A stretch of DNA of 64,000 nucleotides from Dictyophora rubrovolvata (lineage: Eukaryota > Basidiomycota > Agaricomycetes > Phallales > Phallaceae): contig CP114125.1 of the NCBI GenBank assembly GCA_029959195.1, forward strand, positions 1,240,001 to 1,304,000, given 5' to 3'. Shown in pieces: positions 26,500 through 38,330 of the stretch (its first letter is position 1; every line of letters begins with the position of its first letter). The notes beneath the pieces are model-generated. The model was not told the origin of the DNA. It made no database searches and saw only the letters and a list, made by a program, of their open reading frames with translations. Position numbers and translations under genes: made by a program.

Positions 26500-27148
26500 C
26501 ATCGTATGATGCGAGGTGTCTCAGGGGTTGAGGATTGTCCCCTCAGATACAGATGCAATCGACCTTGAACTTCGTGGTAACGAAAGTCTTGGGATGATCT
26601 GCATATCCACCTTGCTTCGGTTGGGTATTTGAGGCAATTGGAGGCGATGTAAGCTTTGGCTTCTTCGTCAACAGTCTGGCACGTTACACTGATTCACTGA
26701 GATGGCACGCCGACCGTAACGCGCGTGTTCAGAACGAGGACGAAATACATCATATCGGTATCGAGACGACCAGGTCCGCTTCTCAAACTTATGGTATGGC
26801 GAAAGTCAGAGCACACGACCTTAAACGGGGATATCGCCCAATATAGTCTCCACCAGGCATCGTTCAAAAGCCCATGATAATTCCCCACCGGTTGGGTCCA
26901 AATTTGCGTTCCATGGTTTTGAAACCGAGTACAGCATGTAATGATAGTTCACGGTGACATCTGCGGCCAGGAAGGGATCGACTTCGGTGAAAGACAGATA
27001 AGCGAGAGGAAACGTACGAGTTACGAGCTTGGTGTTTCTCCCGATTCCATTAATGGTGAGACCATATAACGTGAACGTTCATCGTGGACTTGGGCCAATG
27101 CCTTTGAGAGTACCATGTATCTCATCTAAACCGGGTATGGTCATTCGT
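26500..27148 (-). pseudogene. Decayed gene, family not recognised
   Basis: Reading leftward from an ATG at about 27146 gives MTIPGLDEIHGTLKGIGPSP, an in-frame TGA, then a long open stretch. That stretch includes TFTLYGLTINGIGRNTKLV, PLAYLSFTEVDPFLAADVTV and PTGGELSWAFERCLVETILG. After a +1 frame change it continues KVVCSDFRHTISLRSGPGRL and VLNTRVTVGVPSQ, another TGA, then ISVTCQTVDEEAKAYIASNC. Composition and strand-like patterning look coding, and the breaks are few. It appears to be a host gene that recently lost function. No intron is needed to explain the reading. I could not assign a family. Confidence 0.45.
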
Positions 27149-28149
27149 CTGAATGCATGTTGAGGCGGTTTGCACATATGTATATGTATGTTCTATAGTG
27201 CAACGGCATAAAAACGTCTGTATACAAATGAGTATCTCTGAGACGCATAGGCACAAAAAATAACGATATACCGCTGTGCTTGAATACGTTCCTAGTTCAG
27301 GAAAGCATGCGCCCGAATTACTGCAAAGAAGCGCATGCGACACTCTTCTAATGTGGCAATGAGAATTCGATTCTCATGCAACGTATGATGGAGTCAAAGA
27401 TCCTCTTTGAATAAGTATGGCAAGAAACGTATTGGCGGTGAGCTGAACTGAAGGGCAGAGCCACCGCTGTTATGTTGATCTAGCAGGAAATAACAACGGT
27501 TTTACTATGCACAACTGAAGGCAGCGAGCCTGAAGTTCAAAGGAAAATTTTTTGTATATATATATTATGTGAGTAATATACTTTAGGGAACAACTAAGTA
27601 ATACGCACCTGAAGCTCAAAGGAAAAGTTTGAACTTCAGCCGCGTCGTGCGAACAGTCTATAGGCGTGGGCACTTGAGTCGCGCTGTACACGTTGTACTT
27701 CAGCAGAAAGCGTGCGCCGTGAAAAGGATTCTTTCGAGGCTAAACAATAGCACAGCCTGGGTTCTTCGTTTTGTTGCGCAAGTGTTGTGCTCTAGGCAGT
27801 AAAACCAGCCTTCTCCTCACCCTAGTTTGAACCTAAGTTTACCAAACTTAGAGTATGGACACTAACAAAAGTATCCATTGAGGTCGGGAGATAACGAGTA
27901 AGGTTCCATCGTGTGTTTTCAAAAACCAAAAAATCCACAATTCTCGTGAGATTGACTTGATTGAAGCAATCAAGCTTGAAAAGCTCTTCGTTGGATTGAT
28001 TCCGACCTAGCTTGAACGAGGAGATTGTGATGTTACGAAAGCTTACGTGATGTCACTGACTAAGCGGTCTCAAAAAAGACTCCAAAACTTATCGTTCCTT
28101 TTCTCGAGATGAACAAACACTCTTTTCTGGATATGTGCACTTTACTGAT
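27149..28149. other. Intergenic, includes a small inverted-repeat element
   Basis: AT-rich sequence without a supported gene. It contains the MITE-like element at 27530-27639, listed separately. Confidence 0.45.
27530..27639. repeat. MITE-like element with 12-bp perfect terminal inverted repeats
   Basis: CTGAAGTTCAAA at 27530-27541 is exactly complementary to TTTGAACTTCAG at 27628-27639. A near copy of the left end (ctgaagctcaaaggaaaa) also lies directly inside the right end. The 110-bp interval is AT-rich and noncoding. I see no convincing target-site duplication, so this may be a chance or very old element. Confidence 0.3.
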
Positions 28150-28440
28150 ACAATCCCAGACCTAAGGCTCAGCTCCATCACCTATCTTGTAAACGTCGCA
28201 ATTCCATACTGGGATAAACAAGGTTATGTAAACCAAACATCATTTTTGCATCGCCAATTTTTGAACGCATTGACGGTTTCTCATGAAAAGGATGTTTGGA
28301 GTATTCCGTTGCATGCCGTGTCGCACTAGGATGACCGATTTTATGGGAATTCGGGCATCTGAACAGTGAACGATGAGCACTCTTATTCAACTTCGCTCAT
28401 CTCCATCATACCATTCAAGACTCTGGAGGCATGTTTACCC
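28150..28440 (+). pseudogene. F-box family relic (N-terminal piece)
   Basis: Short blocks match the start of the neighbouring F-box genes: the lead-in helix region around 28170-28210, then ALG-stop-PILWEFGHLN near 28325-28365 (TGA where paralogs have the TGG of SALGWP), then a match to the FxxFxxxIQxS segment near 28390-28425. Reading frame and much of the sequence between blocks are lost, and nothing downstream of residue 150 or so is recognisable. This is an old dead copy. Confidence 0.5.
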
Positions 28441-28778
28441 TCGTCCTAACTTTTCAGACCTCGGGGTTCTTTACCGGATGTTGGGTGTATGTCTCGGAGA
28501 ATACACCGGGTCGGGTTAGGTTTTTCCGTTATGCCAGCAGGAGTGAATGCCCGAAATGGTAGCACAGTATGGGGAACGGACCGAGCGCACCCTTAACGTA
28601 TACTTGGTAACGCGCTAAAAACTGACAGTGAGAATGGATACTCCATAGCACTTCCGATGCCATTAGGTCCTCTTTTGTGGTGGGGAAGACACGACGGTTG
28701 CCTGCGCAGTGCCATCATTATGTAATTATATCCTTATCGTATCTACTCAAACCATCCTTGATCGATTGTCGACGACTT
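28441..28778. other. Intergenic before F-box gene C
   Basis: No gene is seen. It carries the presumed promoter of F-box gene C. Confidence 0.5.
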
Positions 28779-30502
28779 ATGGAGCCGTACGGGCACACAC
28801 CGATTCCACACCTTCTCGAACTCAAAAAGGAGATCAAGTAATTAGTCGTTTCTGAACATTAGCGCGCCACTAAAAAAATCTAAGGACAAACTCAAACAAT
28901 TGGTCTTTGGACACCATACACCAAACAGAGCGCAGTCTTCATTCCATCCTATGTCAATTGAAAAAGGTCCGCAACTCCAAGCTTAGGATAACCAAGCTTC
29001 GTCCAGATATACTCCATAATATCTTTACATTGGCAGTTTACACCTCATCTTCTCCTGGGACAACTACCCTAAACATCTCGCACGTATGCCATCATTGGAG
29101 GAAGTCTGCATTAGAATGGCCAGCTTTGTGGTCATTCTTGGATCTAAACGAAGCTCCTTCAATTGTTCGTTTGTTCATGAAACGGTCACAGAATGTTCCT
29201 CTCATGCTATCTTGGGAGGCAAGCCAAGCCACCCATCTTCCTCTCGTTAAAGCTCTGTCGGGATGGTTTTTCAAGGATTATGCGTGCTCCATATTACCCC
29301 GCTTATGTTCTTTGACTGTAATTACTACATACTCCGACTTTGAAGATTTCCATCATGTCATCCAGAGCTCTAAATTACCACCACTTTCATTGCGACACTT
29401 ACGTGTCCGCTTATTCGCAATCCCTGAACTTTATCATACGCCGATACCGCCTCCCTTAACACACTTGATAGACGACTCTTGTCTTCAAGAAATTGAACTT
29501 GACGGACTGGATTTACCGTGGCTCGAGCTTCCGCATGACAAATTAACACATCTTACATTAAATCGAGTAAACCCGCCTGCCCTTTCTCAGCTCCTTGTTT
29601 TTCTGTCCAATTGCCCTGTCATGAAAGTCCTTAAACTCGATTTTCAAGACCAAAACAGCTACGGGACAGGAAACACCTTTCCCGTCACAACTACAACAAG
29701 CCCGCTGACGTCCAATAAACTGGTTCTCAACCTCACCAGACTTGACTTAAGAGCGGGAGGACCCCGGAGCTGCGATTTTGTCCAGCAGTTTTCAAAGTGC
29801 ATCCGAACCTCGGAGGCATTGTCTCAGTTTGGATTGTATTACGATCATCTGACGCACTCACCGCCTCTTAAGGAACCAGATTCGCATCTTGTTCAGGAAG
29901 GCATAGTCCCGATCTTGCCGATTCCGCTGGGGGCACTCTCTCGTTTTTCAAACTGTCAATATTTAGATATGAGCGTTTTAGGCCTGGGATGGTTGAGAAT
30001 CTGCCTACATACTTCTGCAAGCGAACATCGCGAATTGGCTGGTTCGTGTCCATTTATTATTCAGATAAGGTGCACAGATTGGGCCGTGGGCTGTTTTGCC
30101 ATTTTCGAATTGACACGCGCCATGCCCCAAATACAACACCTAAAATCAAGATTTTCGGCATGGGAAATGCTCACATCAAAGAATCTTGATATCCGCAGCA
30201 TGTTTCCTTGTCTCGATACTCTGGAATTTGCCTGCTTGCGCTATCCCTACAACGACTTCAGCTTGAACTCCCTACCAACAGGTTTACGACTCAAAACTCT
30301 TATCGTTGACTCATGTAACATTATTACCCCGGCTCTTGTTGGCATAGTTTTGAAAACAGGAGTTGAGGTTTTGGAATTAAAGGACTCAAGCTTTCTAAAT
30401 CGTAATCAGGATGAAGATGTAGATTTTATTTCTGCTTTGCGCGAATGGGGAATTGATGTGATCTTGAAAGAATCTGGCTATTCGGAGAGAAGGAACAAAT
30501 AG
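28779..30502 (+). CDS. F-box-like/LRR-like protein, family member C
   Basis: Exon 1 (28779-28837) encodes MEPYGHTPIPHLLELKKEI. A 47-bp phase-2 intron leads to exon 2 (28885-30502), 558 residues in total. The lead-in reads NWSLDTIHQTERSLHSI. The F-box-like core is KLRPDILHNIFTLAVY, then ISHVCHHWRKSALEWPALWS. The LRR-like body includes LDLPWLELPHDKLTHLTL and LSQLLVFLSNC. The C-terminal strand reads VLKTGVEVLELKDSS. The frame is intact throughout. It shares first-exon structure and intron phase with A, B and D. No Skp1-contact residue could be checked without an alignment. Confidence 0.85.
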
Positions 30503-30983
30503 GACGTCCCATAGTTCTGGCCTTATCAGCACGTAAGTGGGGTTCGCATGTATGTATAAGTACACATTCACTAATTATTCTCGTACCTAAGTCAGGTTCG
30601 GTAAACTGTTCGAATTTTAAAGGAAATGTAGTCACTGTAGGCCATGTATAATACCTGCATAAATATGATGTATATCCATGTCAACAGTGTGTTTTCTCTC
30701 TAACCGGGTTATTCTGGTGGCCTTAAATAATGTAAGCGCTCGTGTTGGGGACAGTTTGAACTCGACTTGAAGGTTCTCATTCGTGGAACCTCTAGGGCGG
30801 CTATCTTTTTTAATGACATACGCCACTCAAATGCGCTGACTTGTTGTTGATTACTATACAGCAGCTACAACACCAAAAGTTCAATTCAGCATACGCACCG
30901 AAACTCAACAGTATGTGGCCTGACTTGAGTCTTGAACCCTGCTCTTGTGACGCAGCTAACGCCATTCAGACCGTTTCGAATTC
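30503..30983. other. Upstream region of F-box gene D (duplicated promoter)
   Basis: The stretch from about 30730 is similar by eye to the sequence upstream of the pseudogene at 33874 (33690-33873). The shared blocks are taagcgctcgtgt, then ggctatctttt, then the cagcagctac segment. The D/D-prime duplication therefore took the promoter with it. No gene is seen. Confidence 0.55.
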
Positions 30984-32751
30984 ATGGCCCAGCAGGACGA
31001 TGATATACCGATAAGGCCATACCTTCGCGAGCTCGAGAATGAAATCGAGTAGAAACTTTCTTAATGATACTTGCACGATACTGATAGCAATTATTAGGGA
31101 GAACTCAGAGAAATGGACTCTGGAAACCATACAACGAACACAACAATGTCTTTCTTCCATCACCTCTCGATTGAACAATGTTCGCAACTCCAGGCTTGAA
31201 ATAAACAAACTTGATCTAGATATACTCTACATCATCTTCACGCTGGTAGTTTATTGTCCGTCTTCTAAAACAACTGCCCTGGAGATTTCGCACGTATGCC
31301 ATTATTGGCGGATACTCACACTGCAATGGCCGGGTTTATGGGCAGTCGTAAACCTAAAGAACCCCCCTTCAATTACGGATTTATTCATGGAAAGGTCGCA
31401 GAGTGCTCCTCTCACGCTTTCATGGTGGACACCCCCTGATTACTATACCACTTTCGAAAAAGCTCCATCAAAATCATATTTCGTATCTCACGCAAACTCT
31501 ATTTTACCCCGTTTACGTTCTTTGAGCGTAAATGTTACATGCTCCAACTTCATTTCACTTCATCAAGTCATCCAAAACTCTAATCTACCACCACTTCGAC
31601 TGCGACACTTGACCATCGTCCTGCTCAGAAGCCTCAGTTTTGATGAAGAAGCACCACCATTAACACATTTAATAGACAACTCTTGTCTTCGAGACATCAA
31701 ACTTTGGGAATTTGATTTACCGTGGCTTGAGCTTCCGCACAACAAATTAACGCACTTTACATTGAAAGATCCAGTGAACCCGCCTGCTCTTTCCCAGCTT
31801 CTAGGCTTTCTGTCAAACTGTGCTTGTTTGGAGGCTCTTGAACTCGAGTTTCGAGACTATGATTTTTTGGGGATCAGTATGATCTTTACCCCAATGACAC
31901 CAACAAGCCTGCAGGCAGTTAGCAAACTAGACTTTCCCAATCTTACCAAGCTCAAACTAGGAGCACTTGGGCCTTCAAGCTATGACTACATCTTGCAGTT
32001 TGCATCATGCATCCGAACTCTGGGAGCGTTATCTTGGTTTAACCTGACTTACAAACTCGATCGGCACACCACTGACTCGAGTCCCAATGGTCAACCCGAC
32101 AAACCTTTCCAAATTTTCGGAGCGGTTCCACCGGAGGTATTCTCTCATCTTTCCAAATATCAATATCTAGCTATTGGTTTTAAAGATGAGGGAACGGGTT
32201 TAGGAATTCGTGCACATACCTATGTCAGCGATCAGCATGGATCGTCTGAATTGCCCAACCATCAATTTGTCATTAATTGCGGAGGTCTCCAACTCCCAAC
32301 CAATTATTCTCCCATTCCTGAATTGATCTACACTATGCCACAAATACGGCACTTGACAATGAAATTTCATGCATGGAGTATTTTCACTTTGCCGAACTTC
32401 GATATACGAAAGGCGTTTCCTTGCCTTTGTACTCTTGCACTAACCTGCTGTGACACTGAAGCGTTGTTTTCACTACGAGACGGTTTACGAATTAAAAGGC
32501 TTGTTCTAACATACTGCTTCATCTTGTTTGACATTCTTCCCGAAGTGGTTGAGTCGGCGGGGGCTGAGGTTTTGGAGTTAACAAAGTGTTATGATGTGAA
32601 TGGAGATGGAGATGAAATTATCTTTGATTTACGTGCAAAAGGGGTTCATGTTGTTTGGGATGAGTTGGGGGGGTCGATTGAACCGGATACGTCAGACGGG
32701 TCGGACGGGTCGGATCATGATGAGTTGGATGGGTTTAATTGGATGGGTTAG
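30984..32751 (+). CDS. F-box-like/LRR-like protein, family member D
   Basis: Exon 1 (30984-31048) encodes MAQQDDDIPIRPYLRELENE. A 49-bp phase-2 intron with donor gtagaa leads to exon 2 (31098-32751), 572 residues. The lead-in reads EKWTLETIQRTQQCLSSI. The F-box-like core is INKLDLDILYIIFTLVVY, then ISHVCHYWRILTLQWPGLWA. The LRR-like body has FDLPWLELPHNKLTHFTL and LGFLSNCACLEALELEF. The C-terminal tail is acidic and repetitive (DGSDGSDHDELDGFNW), coded by an imperfect tcggacggg repeat that could slip. The closest relative in the window is the pseudogene at 33874-35752; gene E also shares the MAQQ-type first exon. The frame is intact. Confidence 0.85.
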
Positions 32752-33144
32752 AGTGGTGAGTGAAATCTAGTTCTGAATCTGTTAGGTTTAAGTAGGATTT
32801 TATGTACAATAATGGGTGTTTCATTATCTATATTATTCCTGTATCTCGGAAAAAGTGTATTTTCATCCCATCGACCGTTCCACCTATGGTTGTTGTGCGC
32901 ATCTGGGGAAACTCCAAAAGAATCAGGATGACGACGATGACATTGTCATCACTCGAAGGGGTAAAGCAAGCACGCTATTAAGAGTGCGAAGGCTAGAATG
33001 TCCCACCTGCAGGATTTGTTACTGCTCCATGGAGTGCACACACACACGCTCAGGATACGCAGGATACGACACATGTCCGAGCCACAACAACGACAACAGA
33101 ACTGTAAGCGACGGGTTGGTGAAGACAGGATTGATTGATCGAGT
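32752..33144. other. 3' flank of F-box gene D
   Basis: About 390 bases with a small microsatellite (cacacacacgctcaggatacgcaggata near 33045-33066). No gene is supported. Confidence 0.5.
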
Positions 33145-33695
33145 CTAGTTTTTTCTTGGTTTTTTCTCACCAAAGTTGACAGCAAATCCGTCGAGAATAC
33201 TAGGATTAACCTTTGTAAAACAGAGTCAGATAGATGCAGCATCCGAGATAATAACGTTGACATGCATTGTTAGTGACCTTTAGAATCATCTCAGGTTGCT
33301 TGAGAGTAGACTCCAAACGAGTCGTAGTGGAACTACCTAACGGAGACGCTGGAGTGATAATAACCTCTACCTCGCCTTTATGTTTCGAAACCAACTCATT
33401 ACATAGCAAAACCTTCAATGACACTTTCCGTTTCTGATAGTCGCCCATTTTCAACAAGAACGGTGAAAAGATTCCGAGTGACATCGCTTAAACGATATTT
33501 CTTCCCGTCCACGGCGGCAGCCGCATAAATAACCTTCAGTCCTCCACCACGCTCTTTAATGGACAAATTAGGGTCCTTGAATAAAAGCAGCAAGTTCCTT
33601 TTGGGTTTGGATACCGTTGGAGATGGCTGCTAGTTCGGACTGAACTTTGGTCAGGGTTTGCGGAGACTTCTTAACAATTTTTAACCGCCGTACAT
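33145..33695 (-). pseudogene. ATP5: ATP synthase OSCP (subunit 5/delta-like) fragment
   Basis: Intact OSCP joins the F1 head and peripheral stalk of mitochondrial ATP synthase (known). Reading leftward, broken frames give TKVQSELAAISNGIQTQKEL, then PNLSIKERGGGLKVIYAAAA, KKYRLSDVTRNLFTVLVENG, ELVSKHKGEVEVIITPASPL and KVNPSILDGFAVNFGEK, in the order of the OSCP C-terminal two thirds. Frame changes separate the first from the second and the VIEGF from the ELVSK segment (seven extra bases). About 50 bases between VTN and KVNP look like a retained intron whose donor is no longer GT. So this is a piece of genomic DNA and not a processed retrocopy. The N-terminus and presequence are missing. It ends where D-prime upstream sequence begins. 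Confidence 0.65.
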
Positions 33696-33873
33696 AAGCG
33701 CTCGTGTCGGCTATCTTTCGTTACTAGTACTCATACGCCGCTCAATTGTGTTGACTTGTTTTTATTCACAGCAGCTACTTACAATAAAGTTCAACTCCAG
33801 TATACGTGCGCCAGTATGTGGTCACTCGAACCGTGCTCTTGTAACGCCAACGCGCTCATGATCAAACCTTTTC

Positions 33874-35752
33874 ATGGCCCAGCAGGACGATGACATACCG
33901 ATAGGGCCATACCTTCGCGAGCTCCAGAATGAAATAGAGTAGAAATTTTCTTGAACGATACTTGGACGATACTGATAGCAATTACTAGGTAAAACTCGGA
34001 GGAATAGACTCTGGAAACCATACACCGATCACAACAACGTCTTTCTTTCGTCACCTCTCGATTGAACAACGTTCACAACTCCAGGCTTGTGATAAACAAA
34101 CTTGGTCTAGATATACTCTACATTATCTTCACGCTGGTAGTTTATTGTCCATCTTCCCAAACAACTGCCCTGGCTATTTCGCACGTATGCCATTATTAGC
34201 GGGAACTCACATTGCGACGGCCGGGTTTATGGGCAGTCCTGAACCTAGAGAATCCTCTTCCAATTACAGAATTATTCATGAAAAGGTCACAGAATGTTCC
34301 TCTCACACTTACGTGGTGGACACCCCCTCCTCATTTCTTTGCCACTTTCGAAGCCGCCCCATCAAAATCATATTTCGTAACTCACGCAAATTCCATTTTG
34401 CCCCGTTTACGTTCTTTGAATGTGAATACTACATGTTTCAACTTCACCTCACTTCATCGAGTCATCGAGAACTCTAAACCACCACCACTTCAACTGAGAA
34501 ACTTGACCGTCATCAAACGCCACAGTTTTCGTGAAAAAGCACCCCCGTTAGAACATTTAATAGACAGCTCCTGTCTTCGATACATCAAACTTTGTGAAGT
34601 TGATTTACCGTGGCTTGCGCTTCCGCACAACAAGTTAACGCATTTTACATTCAAAAATCCAGTGAACCCGCCTGTTTTTTCCCAGCTTCTAGCTTTTCTG
34701 TCAAACCGTACTTGTTTGGAGGTTCTTGAAGTCGGATTTCAAGACGATTTTGTTGCGGTCAAAATAACCTTCCCCCCAATGACACCAACAAGCCGGAGGG
34801 CACCTACGAGACTAGACCTTCCCAATCTTACTAAGCTCAAATTAGGCGCATTTGGGATGTTTGGGTCCATAAGCTATGACTACATTGTGCGGTTTGCATT
34901 GTGCATCCGAACTCGGAGAGCGTTATCTTGGTTTAACTTGACTTACGAGCCCGGCCAGCATGTTCCTGACCTGGTTCAACATGACAAACCATTCCACATT
35001 TTCGGAGCGGTTCCACAGGAGGTATTCTCTCATCTTTCCAAATATCAATATCTAGCTATTGATTTGAAAGATGAGGAAGGGCGTCTAAAAATTTGTGGAC
35101 ACACCTATGTCAGCGATCAGCATGGATCGTCTGACTTGCCCAAGCATCAATTTTTCTTCAATTCCGCAGGTCTCGGGCTTTCAAACGATTATTCTGCCGT
35201 TCTCGAATTGATCTACGCCATCCCACAAATACGGCATCTTACTGTTGGAGGTACGACACGATCACACTAGATGATAGATAGTAGATTAGAGTATATTACA
35301 TACACATCACGCGTTGCGTCGCCGGTCAAAAGACGTCAGTCTTTTGGCCGTAGCACCTCAGTGCTCTTTCAACACTTACAATGAAATTTCGTGCATGGAG
35401 CATTTTCACTTTTCCGAACTTTGATATACGAAAAGCGTTTCCTTGTCTTCGTACTCTCGCACTGACTGACTGTGACACTGATGCGCTAATTTCACTACCG
35501 GACGGTTTCCGAGTTAAAAGGCTTGTTCTAGTATCCTGTATTGTCTTGTTTGACATTCTTTCCGACGTGGTTGAGTCGGTAGGGGCTGAAGTTTTGGAAT
35601 TAAGAAAGTGCCGTCACCCCGATGGGAATGCAGATGAAATTTTTTTTGCTTTGTGTGCGAGGGGGGTTGATGTTGTTCGGCACGAATTGGAGTGGTCGGA
35701 TGGGTCGGATAAGCCGGATAAGTTGAGTGAGTTGGATGGATCAGAGTGGTGA
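33874..35752 (+). pseudogene. F-box family pseudogene (D-prime), interrupted by a short insertion
   Basis: A close copy of gene D. Exon 1 (33874-33938) encodes MAQQDDDIPIGPYLRELQNE, and the intron ends at 33988. Exon 2 has in-frame stops at 33990, 34005 and 34197 (the last where paralogs have the Trp of CHYWR). From 34200 the frame is open through LDLPNLTKLKLGAF and the rest of the LRR-like body to 35237. A 132-bp insertion plus a 5-bp duplication interrupts it there. The frame resumes at 35381 (MKFRAWSIFTFPNFDIRKAF) and runs to the normal end. Removing the insertion length would leave the flanks in register, so the stops and the insertion are separate events. Confidence 0.8.
35243..35374. 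mobile_element. Short solo-LTR-like insertion, 132 bp, with 5-bp target duplication
   Basis: The element begins TGTTG and ends CAACA, and is flanked by CTTAC on both sides (35238-35242 and 35375-35379). The uninterrupted paralog D supports the empty site. TG...CA ends and a 5-bp duplication are LTR-retrotransposon traits, so a solo LTR or miniature LTR element is the best guess. It is noncoding and includes a near-perfect hairpin (ggtcaaaagac and gtcttttggcc) near its right third. Crisp ends suggest a fairly recent insertion. Confidence 0.5.
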
Positions 35753-38330
35753 GTGAAGTGTATGTACCTCCTAGTCCTGAGTCTGTCAGCGTGCAAGTAT
35801 ACCAGTCCTGTATTTGCCAGAGGAGAAGTGCAAAGCTGTATTGTCATCTCATCTATACATATTTCTATGTCGTCGTTTTTAATAAATCCATAACCCAACT
35901 CGTTACTCCATTGCGGAATTATTAAATAAGTAAACACCATTTTCACACTGGCACGTCGCCGAATAATGCAAGCCCTTTTACCACTGGCAGCGGCGGCGCC
36001 GTACCATACAGACCTTTTTTTATCGTCATATGTTTTCACAAACTTGTAAGCGTAATAGCTTGAATTCGGACGGTCCAGTAGTGTGGGATGGAAGACGTTT
36101 CTGCAGTTTCTGGAACGGACTCGGAGCATCCCCTCATTCAGTGTTCCTCCTGAAAAAAACCTGGTATCCGAAAGATAATCAAAAAATTAGTAGTGGAAGT
36201 GAAAAGTCCTTCGCTTTATTGTCAATGCCTCACTTAAATGTATATTTGATATACTGTACTTTTGTTCGCGATTGAGATTTGTTGGTATTAATCCAAGCAA
36301 TTCAGGCAACCGTGCACACGCCCCATTGTATCTATTTACCCATGATCGCTATGGAATATAACGTCTTTCTTTATGATTTGGACGACATGTGTCGATACTA
36401 GATGTTCAAGCGCACGATCATACTATGTCCCGCCATTTGCCTCTTTTCGCAGTGGGAGCAACTTATAGTTCTCCCATACATATAATCTCGCCCTTCATCC
36501 TGCTCCCATTTTTATTTATTTATTTTTCGTTTGTTCAGCATCGTTCCGGAATCCGCACTTCAGCTGACTCAGCGAGTTAACGTTTTTGGATCCACTTTTC
36601 TCACTTTAATTATGTATGACGTTTGGATGAATTCAACTTGCCTGCATAATTGACTTTAGACAAAACGGCCAATCTCAATGGATGATCGAATCCTCCACAC
36701 CTTTAGTGGATGTGTTAGATCATGGGAGTGAATGAGCTCGATTCACTTCCCCGGGCAGTGAATTAATGACGTCCAGTACCGTGATATATTCCCACATGTG
36801 CGTCATACTAGGCCAATGAACCGCGCCCTGACCCAGCTTGCTTTGACCCTCTCTTAGTGGTTCTTCTTACGTATTACATCCTAAGTATGTGGATCCTGGA
36901 TGCTTAGCACATATTAGTACTTGGTGCCTTTTCAAGTGATTGAATTGCGCACATCTTCACATAACGAATACACGTGATTTCTTAGCGTACCATGGCTCCG
37001 GGTGCCTCGTCACCGGTTTCCCATCTTGATTTGATCCATTTTCGATGATTGTGCCCTGGCCTTTACTTGCGCATTGTTCACACCTTGGTATGCGTAGTCG
37101 GCCATGGACACATGTGTTTCCGGATACAGTTCTCAGATCGATATCACGCCTAGCGAGTCGAGGAGATGCGGGTATAATATCTTGAAATACATTATTCAAT
37201 GGCGCCCTTCTTTGATGCTTGATGGCGATTCAAGTCCAGGTTCCACCGGAAGAACTCGGAGTTTTTGTATACTAATTGGTTCTGGACGGTTCTGGCCATT
37301 GCAAAAAATATCGGTGTAGGAAAGGGTCGAGTTGTTTGAGTCGTTCCTGGCAACTTAAATTGCTGTAAGCTTTTGAAGCACTGTCAGGGTTTTAGCCGTG
37401 GCAGTCGGTGTTGCACAGCTGTGAGTCATATACTCTCCTCATCTCAAACGGTGTATGTACCGAGTTGAGTTGGAGCTTGAAGTAAATTTCATACAAATAT
37501 CATACCGGCGCTCCAAGTCCGATTCTTGATTTCGAAGCCGAAGGTACCGACGAAGTCGAATTCGTGCCTTCTTGACAGAACTTGAGAGTATAGTACTAGT
37601 ACGTATGACGTTATTTTGTTACGTTACGCCATTCTAAGAATGAGATGAAAGTTCTGATTATTTGCGGTTCTCGTAAACAAAAAAAAAGCAGTAAAGGCTA
37701 GTCAAGAGCACACAATAAAGGCGTCTGGAGCCTGTGCAGGGAACATCACGTGATGTCGCTCTCACACGGTGATTGGCTTTCTCTCTCCTTCTTTGTGCAT
37801 GTGAGCTGCACGGCATCCACGGTTCAAGGGATATCAAAAAAAGAGATTGCACACTGTTTTAGTAATTTCGCAGAGAAAAAAAAATTAGTTCGCCGCATCA
37901 CCCGCTCTGATTGGACCGTTTTGTGACCGGAAGAACAGCTGCCGCAGTGTGTGTGTGCGTGTTGCGTTTTCCGCTCCTTTTCTTTTTGTTTTTCTTTCTT
38001 TTCCTTGTTGTTTTCGTTGGTGAGGTGAGTTCTAGGCCCACGTTACTCGTCTCTCTTTCGTTTGTCCTTTCTCTCACCCTTTTTGTCTTTCGTCCCTCAG
38101 GGCTTTAGTACTCCGTGGCAAAAAGTTGGTCTGTTCGTCCTCCAGCTGTCTGTCCACTTTTTATTGGCTATCACGACCTGCAAATACGAGATAGGACGAC
38201 GAATCCTTTTTGTGCTTCCCATCACCAGCACAACCCCCAACAACAACAACAACACCGCTGTACATATATCAAATCATCTCCTGAGATCTGAACTCTCCTT
38301 ACTCCCAACGTTCAACCATCTCCTAACGTG
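35753..38330. other. Long intergenic stretch
   Basis: About 2.6 kb without a supported gene. A minus-strand frame at 35614-36129 overlaps the F-box pseudogene tail and has no motif. A short reading near 37000-37110 (MADYAYQGVNNAQVKARAQ, minus) might be an isolated exon but cannot be extended. From 37950 on, the plus strand becomes very pyrimidine-rich, as often seen in fungal promoters, ahead of the SKG6-like gene. Confidence 0.45.

Noticed and set aside
35614-36129. 171-codon minus-strand frame
   Set aside because: Overlaps the 3' end of the F-box pseudogene on the opposite strand; no motif or splice structure.
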